DNA from: Anthostomella pinea
Taxonomy: Eukaryota > Ascomycota > Sordariomycetes > Xylariales > Xylariaceae
DNA: 64,000 nt
Reading direction: 5' to 3'
Assembly (NCBI GenBank): GCA_963556695.1
Contig: CAUWAG010000003.1
Coordinates: 8,860,064 to 8,924,063, forward strand
Every line of letters begins with the position of its first letter. Position 1 is the stretch's first letter. The notes under the pieces are model-generated. The model worked only from the letters and a program-made list of their open reading frames with translations. It was not told the origin of the DNA and did no database searches. Shown here in pieces: positions 22,487 through 34,790 of this stretch. Position numbers and translations under genes: made by a program.

Positions 22487-23846
22487 TTAGGCAGCGATCA
22501 GGGGCTCGCCCTCGCCCTTGATCTCGGGCTCTTCGTGCTTGTACTGCTCCTGAGGATACTGGTCGTGCTCCCGGGAACCGAATTCCTCCTTGGGGGCCTC
22601 GGGGAAATCGGTGTCCTTGAGGCCAGATTGAGGAGCAGGGCGCGAGGTAGCCTCAGGGGAAGATGCTCGGCTTCCACGGAGCATCTGCTGGGCCTTGGCA
22701 GTGTAGTCTCCCATGTACTGCTTGGTAATTTCAGTTGCCTGTGAAGTGTGCTTGGACGCGACGGTGCGGAACTGCTCGGTCTGGTTGTTGACAATGTTGG
22801 AGGCGTTCTTGAGGTGGTGATCAATGAGCTCCTGGTTGGTGGTGTAGATCAGGGGCGCAAAGAACAGGATGGTGGTGGACAGCAGGCCAAGTCCCCAGTA
22901 GGGCACAATCTTGACAAGGTAGTAGGAAATAAAGGCACCAATGGCCGCCTGGCGAACGCTTGTTAGTACATATAATTAAGCCCGAGTATCGCTGATAGGA
23001 AAACTTACAGCAGCAGAGGCCGGGACGTTCTCGGCAAACAGGATTCGCTGGACCTCAATGACAAAGAAGTTGACGAGCTCATGGACATCACCAATCATGG
23101 CATCGAGGGTGTCGCGGGGGACCGTGTAGTACTTGCGAGGTCGGAGCTGAGTAGCCAGACCGTTACTAAGGATCGTCTTCCCAAGGACCTCGGCAAGGAC
23201 GGTGACGCCCAGGACCATCCAGGTGAGCTTGAAGGAGTATCGAACGACATCAAGGTATCGTGCAGCGAAGATCAGGCCGACAACGGTCGCATAGGCGATG
23301 CCGGAAGCTCCTAGGAATCCTTATCAGTACTTGAGACTCGGGTCACGAGGGCAGGTCGGGGCTTACGGGGGTTGTTCCACGACAGCAGCTCCGAGAAGAA
23401 AGAGTGGTAATGAGTCAAGGGCTGGCCGGTAGCAGCGGGTTGCGAAGGTGTCTGTCGGGCGCTGGCGAGGTTGGAGAACTCGGAGGTGGTCTTCTGGCTC
23501 TGGTCCTTCACGTTCTGGGCAACGGGGCCTGCGAGATGCACGTGTTAGGGATGATGCTGCGATAAAAAGCTCAACAGTAGTGAATGCAGCAGAAGGGACA
23601 TACCATTTGAGATCTGGGCGTAGGCAGCTTGGGCATCTAAGTTTCACAAATGTCAGCTATCATGACGTCGGGCGATTGAGGGGAGCAGCTTGGGAGCTGA
23701 TTTGATTTGAAACACTTGATGATAGTTAGCCAGACATATCCTACAGCGGGGGGGATGTCGTCGGGATAGCTCACCTTACTGCCTTTGAGGGAGTCGACGG
23801 TGCTGTTGCCGTTGGCAGTGTGCTGGTCGGGTGCAGAATCGGCCAT
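22487..23846 (-). CDS. RTN1: reticulon-like ER membrane-shaping protein
   Basis: Five exons on minus, 23846-23780, 23636-23604, 23528-23367, 23310-23009 and 22948-22487, give 341 residues. Reticulons insert hydrophobic hairpins into the ER membrane and bend it into tubules. The reticulon homology domain spans about residues 70-230: LTHYHSFFSELLSWNNPR, a first hydrophobic hairpin (ASGIAYATVVGLIFAARYLD to LTWMVLGVTVLAEVLGK), a hydrophilic loop with VPRDTLDAMIGDVHELVNFF, and a second hairpin (GAFISYYLVKIVPYWGLGLLST). The C-terminus is a charged cytosolic tail. The first intron has two possible donors five bases apart (GTAAGG at 23779 and GTGAGC at 23774). Only the first keeps the frame. The neighbouring gene on the same strand begins upstream beyond 25.5 kb. 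Confidence 0.88.
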
Positions 23847-25538
23847 TGTGAAGGCTCTTGTGGTGTTGGCTGTTGTGGTTGTGTGGTCGGGCTGTGGTAG
23901 AGGAGAAGCGATGTTAGGTTGGGTCGGAGTACCGGATGCTTTCTGCTTTGTGGGTGAGCCAATGTCTTTCAGTCAATAGAGACAAAACAAGAAGCTGCAG
24001 TACTGACCTGACGATGCTGTATCTCTTGCAGGAGAGAAAGGCGGGAGAAGATGCAGCAGAAACGGAGTCTGAAGGCAGTGGTGGTGCTCGTGTAAGGTTT
24101 TGGTGTTGGTTGTGGGAGAGGAACCGAGCAGCGAGAATGGGGTCGGGGAAGATGCAGATGGGTCAGAGATGACGGGTGGTGATGAAGCAGGGCATGGGCA
24201 CACAAGCAAAGCTGGAGGCAGATAGGAGTGATTTCATCAGGCAAGACTGTGACAAGGTACGGTGCGAGCTAGTGCCCGGGTCTGCCTGTGTCACTGTGGC
24301 TAGTGACTCCAGTTGAGCTGCTATGACGCCACGCCAGTTTCGCAGTGCCCGAGCTGCCCAGTTCCCACCTGTAACAACGGTCTGTAGCGGGCCAGGTCCA
24401 CTGACAGAAGCCTGGACCAACCACCATCAGGCAATTTTCAGGCAAGTTCCCTGGCAGCTGGCGCTGCTCAAAAGCTCCGGGCCCCACCTGCCGCCAATTG
24501 CTGCCCATCCATTGCCATCACTGGTTGAATCACTGACGAGCTGCCTCGCCAAAAGAGTACAATAACCATCATCATCGTATCCCACATCCAACTCCAGCAA
24601 CACAAACATCCATACCTGTTACCTCTAACTGGCTGTCTCAAAAAGCACAAATAACGTGGCCTCCCATACTTCTAGCTAAATCTAGCGTCGCGTATAGACA
24701 GGTTTTTGATCGAGGTACGTAAGGCTGATGAACTTGCCAGAGACCGGGCAGAGTCCAAGAAACGACATGTCGTCACTGGAGGGGAGGGGGGAGCTCCCCA
24801 CCTGAGGCAAGCTTGCATGTGAAATGTGAATCGATCGCAACGGCACACGACCAACCCCCCATTTTGGTCGTGGATGGATGGCACGGATGGGGTGACAAGC
24901 TGACAGGTCCAAATGACGCATTCCACTGTCCAGCATAACCTGGCATACCTGGTCCTGTGCTCCCCGATCTGCACCAGGACGTTCTCTGATCTTCGACCGT
25001 CGACGAAACCACTCGCTTCGTCATCACCCAAGCGGAGACAGCGTGTCGGCGTGCCAGCGTCTCATCTATCAAAAAAACGTCGAAGCAAGGCGCATGGTAG
25101 ACTGGGTACTTAGGTAGTTGGTAAATACTTGGATTTGGTCTGATTTGGTTATCATCGACAGTATTTCCATCTCCACCGCACCGGACTTTTGTTGCATGGT
25201 CGAACCCCGAGCAAGAGCAATCTCTACGCATGTATTTCCAAGGCTGCTTGCTTGCTCATTGCTTTGTCCCACCACCGGAACAAGCCCCTGTCCGAGGCTG
25301 ATGTGCCACCCTCGTTAAATCTATCGAATGCCAACAACATCCCTGACTAAACTGATTGAAGTCCATACAGATGCTGGTTGTGACAAGCCACCATTGAAAA
25401 TGCTCCTCCCACTTACAACTTGGTCTAATGCATCTATCTCGCAATGCCCGCTCCCGAAATCGAAACCTGCCTCCTCATTTCTATGCTTCGCGAATGAAAA
25501 TGCTACACACGACAAAGGCACTGTACATGTGGCAGTGA
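23847..25538. other. intergenic region between reticulon and TBC genes
   Basis: About 1.7 kb containing the reticulon promoter and the 3' region of the TBC gene. Open frames here are short and without family features. Confidence 0.4.
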
Positions 25539-28500
25539 CTACCGCCGCCAGCCCCAGAAGCCGCCAGAACCCGTATTAGTGGTGGCTGTCGACGCGGTAG
25601 CGGGAGCAGCGCTCTTAGCACCACTTCCAGCGCTCGCTTCGGCTGTTGAAGTCGTGGATCGTCCGATCATGCCCGAAGCCGTCGAAGCCGCCGATATGTC
25701 ACCCAGAGCAAGACCGCAGGCTTTCCGCAGAGTCTCAAGCTTTTGCCTGTACTCGTCCGCTTCCTGCCGAGCGATGGCTTCGGCAGTCTTCGCCTGTACC
25801 AGTTCACTGACAAGAGCGTCTTGTTCGTTAGAGGGAATCGGTTCTGTCTGCGGATGGATCAACGACGAGGTCCTTTTGCTAAAGGTGGACTGTCCGTTGG
25901 GCGTCGACTTGCTACGTCCGAGCTTCAACTCGCGAAGGCCGCCGCTGTTTCCGCCGCCACTGGCGCTGGCATTGCCAGCCGAAAGGGTCGCCGTCGACGA
26001 GAACCAACCGCCGGGCTCGGCCGTAGCGACTGGCGTCTCAGCAGAAGCTCTCACGCGCATAGTGTGGACCTGTTTCTCGAGACGTTGCTTGTCCTGGTGG
26101 AGGCTTCGGGCGTGGGTATGGCTTTCCCGAAGCTGTTCCCGTAGGGTGTTGGTTTCCTGTCCCAGCTCCTCGATCCGGCGGTTGAACTCCTGTGATTTAG
26201 ATGTCTCAATCATGAGATGTTCTTTGGTTCTGGCCAACTCGTCGCGGAGCTGCGACTTGGTCTGCACCGACGACAGCCGCTTGTGCCCTTCATCATTCGC
26301 ACCAAAACGACCCTTCACGGTATCCAAAAGTTGTGATAACAGGCTCTCAGTAGGTGTCTCGACCTCTTCACTTTTTTCATCTGTTGTGTCTTCTGAGTCC
26401 TCGCCGCTGTTTACGGTAGCGATCTGGTCGTTCTTCACTTGCTTCCTCAGCCCCGCCAACAAAGTCTTGACAGCTTTGCTATCCTCGTCTCGATCCTCTC
26501 TTTCCTTCTGTAGTTCTGTGGCGAGTAGGGAGTGGTTCCGTTGTAGTTCGCTGAGAGCAGTGAGGAGGTCCTCGATCTGGGTGTGTAGGTTCTTGTCGGT
26601 TGCACTGTGAGCGTACTGCTTCTGGGCAATCGGTGTTGACTCGCGGATGGACGAGTCATCAGCCGTGGACGAGTCCCGGGAGATGGTCGTGGCGTCGGTC
26701 GATGCAGTGCTGAGAACGCTAGCGGTACCGGCGTCGATGGAATTGAGCGTCGACGCCAAGCTCTGCTTCGACGTGCTGCGACGGAGCATGCTAAACGGCC
26801 TCAACGGTGCAGGCAGACCCGGAGACAAAGACGCGGATTTTGGCGACGAGGTGCTCGTAGTCCAGAGACGGCCCAGGAAGCGGGAGGCGGCGCTGGTGAC
26901 ATCTGCCGTCCGGGCGGAGCTGGCACTGGCGATCTTTTCCTCTCTGTACCCCAGCTCCAGCTGGGCTAATCTCTCTCTCGATACGACGTTGGATAGACTA
27001 ACGAAATCATCGACGAACTCATCTGCGTTGTAATGATAACAGTCCCACAGTCCGCGAGATAAGAGGAGTTGCATAACATCCTCAAGCTCGGTGCAGGCCA
27101 AGATGCGGCTCTCATTCTTTCGCATAAGCGAGAGAGCCACCCGCATAATGGTTTCCGACGCGCCTTCGGCAAAGATGACATCGTAGATGCGAAACAGCAT
27201 GGGTAGCGGGCAAGTTACGGCGAAGAAGGAGAGGAACCATTGTGAAACGTATGCTGGATCAACCTGAAGATCATCCAGGTGGTTCGATAACATAGGCAAA
27301 TTCAGCCGAAGAAGTTCCCGGAACTGGTAGATTCGGACATGCAGCCCTGACAAGTCGGGTAGGAAGCACGATCGGAGATCATAGTGTTCCATCAGCCTGT
27401 CATCCAATGTTTTGGTTAGCTGGGTCTCCTTTTCACGGACCATGGTGCGACAGTGGGCACTTACCGGACCAGAACACAGAAAGCCTGGTTGTCTGGCATG
27501 TGCATCAGGAGAGGACCGACCAGGAAAGCGAGTCCCTGGCAGTATCCTATCTTCTGGTCGTAGAGTGAGAAGCATTTCAACACTCGTCCGAGCATTCGTT
27601 GTCCGTCGCCCTCTGGATCTCGGAACATGTCCACCCCAGGGAAACTTCTGCCAAGGTCTTTGCCGATGATTCCTTCATAGGGACTCGATTCGTTGCTGAG
27701 ACTGTCAAACTGTTCCAATAGCAGCGAGTCGCGCGCCCTAGCCATGCTCTGCCAAACCACCCCCCTCAGCGGAGGCGGGATTCCCTTCCTGATCTTGTTG
27801 GACAGCAGCGTGGGAAGTCTGGCAGCTGTTTGCTGGTAGTCCTTAACCAATGCCATATAGAATTCCAGGTCGGTCATCGGGGGAGGCGGGAGGACAGAGT
27901 ATCGTACAGCGGTGGGTGTTGGCCCGTGGACCATGTCTCGTAGTTGTGCCATCGAGGGCGGTCTCGGTCGGCGCACCACGGGTTGTTCCACGACTCTGAC
28001 CTTGATACTCTTCGGATTCGTAGCCAGCTTATTGTTTTCTTGTTCGAGTCGTTCTAGAAGCATGGCGGTGGACTAGTTGTCAAGTGGCTAGTCAGCAACT
28101 ATAATCTCACCCGACAGGATGGTTCGGGGGATGAGGGCGCGTAACATACATTATCGTTGTCATCCTGGTTCTTAACTTGTTCGTCTTCTGTCTTCTGCAA
28201 CTCCTCCCAATTGACTTCTTCAGAGTCGGATTCCCCCATCGAGTCGTCGTCTTCTTGTGGCGGCTCTACTTGTTCTTCATTCTCAACAGAGTCCACGATG
28301 TCCTGTAATTCGTCGTGTAAGTTCTTCGGGGCTTCGACAAATGTCTTCGACTCGACATTCTCCACGACAGGCACTTCCTCCTCTTTCATGGATGGTGCTG
28401 TTGCACTGGTAGGTGTACACTCCGGTCCAAAGATGCTCCTCCTAGAAGGCATGACGGGCGGTGGAAGGTCCGTATAGACCGACAAGGAAGGCGGCTCGGA

Positions 28501-28653
28501 CAGTCGGACGGTCACCATCGAGTCGTGGCCTGGTAATGTGGGTGTGTCTTTTTCGAAAGGAGACTTGGGCATGGACGTCGACTCAGTCGAAGCCGCGCCG
28601 GTTGTGGCTGGGAAAGAATCATTTTTCCGCTGGTGCTCGAGATGCAGCTCCAT
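25539..28653 (-). CDS. TBC-domain Rab GTPase-activating protein, Gyp5/EVI5 type
   Basis: Three exons on minus, 28653-28150, 28072-27465 and 27396-25539, encode 989 residues. TBC proteins speed GTP hydrolysis by Rab GTPases in vesicle traffic, and Gyp5 acts on Ypt1/Sec4-type Rabs. The TBC domain covers about residues 260-490. It starts IRKGIPPPLRGVVWQSMA, contains the IxxDxxR finger motif (IGKDLGRSF, Arg at about 310) and the glutamine finger YCQG (Gln at about 347), and continues RIYQFRELLRLNLPMLSNHL and WFLSFFAVTCPLPMLFRIYD. The N-terminal 170 residues are acidic and disordered. The C-terminal half has a long coiled coil (about residues 620-850), as in Gyp5 and EVI5, and ends in GFWGWRR. The second intron, 27464-27397, restores CVLVR-LMEHYDLRS across the TBC core. 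Confidence 0.9.
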
Positions 28654-31436
28654 AGCGAAGCACAGGGCTCCTGGCTGTGGTGCCGGAGTAATGGGGTGGC
28701 CGGTAGGGACTGGAATGCGGATCTACAATCCACAAGAATGCCAACCTGCCCCCTCTGTGCCACTGGTATCGGTTGCTTTCTCCAACGAGGTGGCGGGGGG
28801 TGTACTATGGCATCGACGGTGGAATGACAGCGACAGGAACGCTGGACGGGGACGGGGCGTCGTTTCTCGCAACAGCAGGACGCAGGAAGCACCAGACAAT
28901 TCGAGATGCTCCGTCACGGCAAGGAATTGGACGTGCTGCAGGGCGGCAGGGAAGTTGCTGCTGGCGGTGTGGACTCGGGGCCAGGGAGTCGGGGTGTACG
29001 GTATATCTTGGGCAGGGAAGTCTGTCTGCGCTCTCTTTGTCGCATGAATGAGTCGAGATTGTTCATGAAACAGTTCGCACAATGAACGAGTGGATAAAGT
29101 ATCGGAATGAACGGGAAAGGGACCCTGGCCAGACTCTAGAAGGCTGAGAGTAGACTTCAATGTGGTTAATCAAAAGAGTGACGGACCCTTCAGTCGGGCC
29201 AAGGTAGGCCGGGTCGTTCGTTGGTGCTGTCGTCGGAGCTGTCTCGTCAAAGGAGTGGACGAATTGACTCGGACTGACACAGCGAAGGAGCGTGGGTGTG
29301 TCAATGGTCAATGGCAGGTATGTACAGGCAGTAGCGGTGGCAATAACGAACGACGCGTTAAAACTTAAAGGCAATCAAAAACACAGGACGCAGACACAAC
29401 GAGTTTAATAAGGAGAGGCGGGCGACAAGGGATGAATCGATATTGGAGATCCCAGTCCAAGGAGGAGCGATAGAAAGAGAGGGTCGCCGCTAGCTAGTAA
29501 CAGGCCGGGCCTGGCTTGGCACGCCGCCACGGCGAATGAAGATTGGATAAGCTGCATCATGCATATCACGAGTCGCGACCACCCCCTATGTAGGTACCTA
29601 TGTTCGTCAAGGTGTTGTCCATATTCCCTGATGAGGTTGGCTTGGTTCATTGTTCGAAAGCTCCCAGTTATCACTCAACACAAAGGAGGTAGTCACATTA
29701 TGACTTATTACAAAAGCCGACATCTGTTCTCGAAACACCTCGAGCTCTTTGTAGCACTTACCTGAGCAATCTTTGACAAACTGACCGTCAGCGCAATGAG
29801 CATGCCTACTCCTTGGAAATATTGATCGTATGCAGAGCTTACCTTACCTTATCATCTGAAGGTATGATCAATTTGAGATGTGAATTGTGACGATCCCATC
29901 ATCCATCGCATCGAATCCCCCGCCATGGAATGAAATTGGCAGCTCATGCCGTTGCGGCGCCGGCACGGGTCACCCACGCTGATTGGCCGACCAAGAGAGC
30001 CTCCCACGCTTGGAACGGTCCAACCAGCCAACGCGCGCATGAACCTGCAGCAGGTTTGCAGATCCACCCAGAACGAGTGCAACGACCATCCTGCCGGCCT
30101 GCATGATCTGTGAACATTGTGATAGACCACCAAACCAGCAGCATGTAAACAAACCTTATCTCCTGCCCATTATCGTAGGCGCTCCTCGAACTACGGAGAC
30201 TGGATGACATAGAAACTTAGAAAGCCACAAATAAGACAAGATGCATAGATACTTGACCGTGCTGTGATGGTCTTTCCGGTGGTCTGGATGCATCACAATT
30301 AGGGGTGCAGACTAGTAAGGGGGTAGCTCTTCTCCCATCTCCAACCGGCTAGGCTCGCTGCAGTAGACTGGACGAACCAGCCACTAATAACCGGCACGTC
30401 TTTGGACCTCCTATCGACATCAAATTGCGAGGCGTGCTAGCTATCAATGCTCAAGCCTCACTTCTGATCCTCCTCGGCGCATCTCAGCCGACTCCCATGT
30501 TCTCACCGGGTTTAGATGGCAAGCACATCTCTATAGCATCCCCATTTAACATACCCCGTACCAGGTCTCGACGATTCCAGTGAACGATTGCTCAAGAGTT
30601 CCCGTCGTACCTTCCACACTGACGAGTTTTCCAACCGGGCAATAACAATCAATTATCGGTTGACAAACTGCTGATAAACGGTTGAAGCCATCACCTAAAC
30701 GTTTTCATCACCATTCATTGATTTCGATACACAGTCCATCAACGGTATTCAAATCACGAGAAACTGTTAGAATACGTGCTCAGTGGCGTATTTATTAGCC
30801 TTGTTGTGATGTTGTGAGCATTGGATATGTGTCATCCTGTGGGATCACATGTGATAGCTGTCAGAGGTAGGTACCTTTCCCACCTATTTAAGTAGGATGG
30901 TAACCCCCATCAGCTACCCTTATTCCTCTTCCAATACAGACCATTCCTAAATTTCACACATTCGTTAGCTGAGACCTGCAAGTTCTGGTACGGTTGACTC
31001 TAGCGGTCTTGCCTTGGTGAGAGGCAGAGGCAGATAACGAATGGTGAGAGGCACAGGCAGATAACGAACCACCCTACCCTACCCTTCTAAACAGCTAGCT
31101 ACTTTGAACAGACCAACGCCCTTGAATGAGCAGTCACCGTTTCGTGCACATGTAAAAAGGCTTCTGCCTTGTCACTGGATCAAGTCTCAACCTATTGGTA
31201 TTCGACCATACAACATCGTGATATTGGTATATACATGACCTTCCAGTTCAGGACCGTGTCCAACTCTGACGCCGAGACCTTCGTCTCACGACGAGAACTA
31301 TGATATACGCCAGAGTTCGCCCCAGCCGCATTGCCTGTATACAAAGAATAACAAAGTATCCTCATCCGGGACCCACAACCCCGGCTCTTCTATATATACT
31401 GACGCCGTTGATTCGAGTATAGTTGCCCTTGTGGCC
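28654..31436. other. intergenic region, no supported gene
   Basis: About 2.8 kb between the start of the TBC gene and the stop of the SSXT gene. Short frames exist, but none has a domain, signal peptide or splice support. A 27-base tandem duplication (GGTGAGAGGCAGAGGCAGAT and following) is present at about 31016-31069. Confidence 0.4.
31016..31069. repeat. 27-bp tandem duplication
   Basis: Two adjacent copies of a 27-base unit beginning GGTGAGAGGC and ending in GATAACGAAY differ at two positions. It is a small local duplication without coding capacity. Confidence 0.7.
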
Positions 31437-33194
31437 TCACATTTGAGACCCAAGCCCATGGGCCGCCGCGGCCGTGGCAACTTGCTGCTGCGGCGCCGAA
31501 CTTGCCAGCTTCGGCGTCTTCTGCTTGCCGGGCACGGGGCTTGATTGGCCAGGTGTCTGGGTTCCTGGCTTCGCTGCGCCCGGCCGCCCTGCCGTTGCTG
31601 GAAATACCGGCTCTTTGGACGGGTCAACGCCAGGATAGAGACCCTGCAGCTTGCTGTACAGCTCTGCCATATATTTAGCTGTTTCCTCCCGCGTTGGCGC
31701 CTCCGCTTTGACCTCATTTTCATCCGCACCTGGCATCTGCCTTAACTTGACGCTCGTATTCAGAGTAGGTGCTCTCAAATATGCGGGATTCGGCGCCGCT
31801 GCACCGCCCTTCTTATCAGCCAATGCTGCCAGATAAGCTAGATTTGACTGAAGCCTGCGCATACACCTAGGCTCAAGGGTTAGACATCGTGACTGCAAAG
31901 CCAGGTGGAACCTTACTGAAGATAATCCTGTGCCAGTATTTCCTCCTCTTCTGATAGCTTTTCAGCCTCGTTTGCGGTGCCGTCAGTGCCGTTGGACACC
32001 GAGCGTTCCTTTTTCAAAATCTGCTGCGTGTTTTGAATTTGCATGGCTTCCAGGAGCAACTCATTGTTGATCTCGAGGATCACGCCAACCCTTTCCTTAT
32101 CTCTTGAATCCCCAACAGGGCTCAACGGTGCAGAACCAGAGGACGTGCCATTGAGAGCACTGCCCTGGATCGAGGAAGGGAATGTCGGCGTTTGTGGTGT
32201 TTGGATGTTATTGGATAGGGACGGCTGCGGTTGTGGTTGCGGATGCGGTTGCGCATTATTTGGCGTCTGGCTCTGCTGGGGGCCTTGAGCATTTTGAGGT
32301 GGCGCGAACTGAGACTGCTGGGAAGGCTGCGCGCTGTTCGGAGTCGGCGTGCGTTGAGAAGATTGACTCTGGAAGTTTCGTTGCGGTGTGGGAGTCGACA
32401 TGCTGCCGGCGTTTGACTGAGCGCTCTGCATGCGCTGTTGCATCATCTGCTGCTGCTGTTGCTGCGCATTCATGCCTGGTTGCATGTGAAGACCGGCCAT
32501 AGGCATGCCACCTCCCATCGCATAGTTCGGGGGCACATTCATCTGGGGTGCGACAGAGCTAGGGACGCCGCCGCCATAGGGGGAGGTCGAATACGGTGTT
32601 TGATAATTGGGCACTAACACATCAACCAAACATCAGCATAGCATTCAACATTACGCGAGAGGAGTGAGTGACAAGCTGATTATAAGGAGACAAGACTCGG
32701 CCCTTGCAGGTGACAAGGACTACTACAACACGCGGGTCCAGATGGTTGTAGCCTCGTGTCGCCTAACATGAATGCTGCTCGGAGCTTCCACCAGTCGCCT
32801 TAGGGCATGGGGCGTGGCAGCAGGCAAGATTACACGGAGAGTCAGACCGTCAGACGCCAGGTGCGGACGGAAAGCGGCCGGGAGGGAGAGAGGCTCGATG
32901 TCAAGGAAATATGAGATGCTTACTCTGGCCATTGGCAGCAGCCATGTGCGGCATACCGGTACTCTGCATCATTCCTGCAGGACCGGCACCCGGCATCGCA
33001 TTGGGATTACCGGGAAAGCCAGCGCCGGGTGGCACGCCCATGGGGAACTGTTGAGAATTATACATCATGTGGTTAGGAGCAGAGCCAGGCTGCAAAGGTG
33101 TGTTCTGGGAACCCGGGGGTGGGGCGCCATTGTACGGTGATCCAGCGGCAGCGGCAGCAGCGTTATTGGGAAATCCATAGTTGCCGGCGTACAT
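31437..33194 (-). CDS. SSXT (SS18)-domain protein, probable SWI/SNF-type subunit
   Basis: Three exons on minus, 33194-32924, 32613-31917 and 31866-31437, give 465 residues. The SSXT core is split by the last intron and reads ILEINNELLLEAMQIQNTQQ, then QDYLQCMRRLQSNLAYLAAL. It resembles the SNH/SSXT domain of human SS18, whose matching part reads YQQMLHTNLVYLATIAD in my memory. SS18 is a subunit of BAF (SWI/SNF) chromatin remodellers, so a nuclear role in transcription is inferred. The N-terminal two thirds are Pro/Gly/Gln/Met-rich, with a QQQQQQ run and PQ repeats. The C-terminus is Ala/Pro/Lys-rich. The first intron is 310 bases, long for this region. In sequence the domain is clear. The complex it joins in this fungus is inference. 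Confidence 0.83.
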
Positions 33195-34790
33195 GGCTCA
33201 CGATAGGCTGTGACAATAATGCTGGCACAGCTGGCAGGGCTGGGCGTGGACGTGGGCGTGGACGTGGGCGTGACGTGACGTGGGCGTGGGCGAGCAAGGC
33301 AGATCTGGAACAGGTCTCGGGACTCGTTGGGGCTCTCAAATTTGCTCAGACGAAGGTGCGTCGCGCGTCTTGTGGGGTGCGTCCCAAGATGGCAGGGGGT
33401 GCGGCGATCGAATGCCAGCCATGCGCCAGGCCAGCACAGCACAGCGCCTCGCAGCAGTGACTTCGCAGCACCACGTCCAGGCAAGAGCTGATATGTAGTT
33501 TTTTGAGTAGAATCCCTCCGGTTCACTGCCACCGGGTATTGGACCTGTGATGTAGGCAGAGTAGAGTCGTACGCCCGCAGATACCTAGCACCTGTTTCCC
33601 CAAGGTAAGGTCAGGTAGTGTGCTGTAGCAGGGTGGGTGTGGTGCCAGGAGCTACAGTAGCGTCAGGCACATCGGGATCTCCCTCCTTGACGGGATACTT
33701 TGGAGCTCTGTGTAGACGAAAGCCGGGGATTTGTTTGCTGTGTGAGTCAAGCCGAAACCAGGCAATATGCAGCGAGTTGCCAACGGCTTTGGCCGGTACA
33801 GGCAATGTACTGTCGTATGTATTGGATGCGTGTTTCGAATTGGCGGCCAGCGGCAACTAGGTTAAGGGAACTAGTAGTAGGGGTGCCATGCGGTGACGGA
33901 CACGATGGACGACGGCCTCATGCAGTACCGGTACAAGCACCAGAACCAGCACCAGCACCGGGATGGCTTGTGGGACGATACCACATGAGAGACAGGAAGT
34001 CGATACCGGGCTCGGCTAGTAGGTATGTAGCAATCAGCAATAGAGGACGTGGGTGACCGGGTGAGTGGAAGAACATGCGAGAGGATCGATCAGGATCAGA
34101 ATGGGGGAAGGGGATGCTTGAGGCTGCCGCGTGTGGCGCATACTATCTATCGTAATCTTGATACCCGACTGCTGTGTGACGCTGAGACGGTCCGATGCCT
34201 GTTCATCAGGTGAGGGGTCATCTATCACCACCAACCTTGGAAGCCCAGTTCTCATTCTACAAAAATCATTGTATTGCTTCGGATCCATCTCTGATTGTAT
34301 CTCTCAGTACAGCTATGTGGCATGGCATCTGAGATTCGGAAACGCAAATATGGGCCAATAATAGTTTCTGCTAGGGCGAGACATACCAGCAAGATGTTGG
34401 TCGTACTAAGCCCTATCATGCCAGCGAGTACCTACCAATATACGTACATACATGAGGTACCCAGGGACTTTTGGTAACCAAGGCCGGGGTGGTACGAGCA
34501 GGTATATGTTAGCAATACACCCTCAAGTGATTGACACTTTTATCTCAGGCACGGCCCTGCGTAGGTAGAAGGGCTACCAACCAGAGGACTTGGCTGGGAA
34601 CCCCTCGGCAGATCACGATGTCGTGCCAAGGGCATGCATGCTGCGTCACCGTCCCGTGTTCGTCAAAGCTAAACGGACCGAGGTACCGTAAGGGTCGCTG
34701 CTACCTACCTAAGGTAATACACCAATTCAGGGGCTGTAATAGTAGTATATGAGGTGTACGTCCCAAGACATCGTTCATCTACCACGACCA
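33195..34790. other. intergenic region between SSXT and TatD-like genes
   Basis: About 1.6 kb. The first 100 bases upstream of the SSXT gene contain imperfect tandem GGGCGTGGAC-like units (about 33240-33295). No gene is supported in the remainder. Confidence 0.4.
33240..33295. repeat. GGGCGTGGAC-type short tandem repeat
   Basis: About five imperfect copies of a 10-12-base GC-rich unit lie 45-100 bases upstream of the SSXT-gene start codon. They could belong to the 5' leader or promoter. Confidence 0.6.
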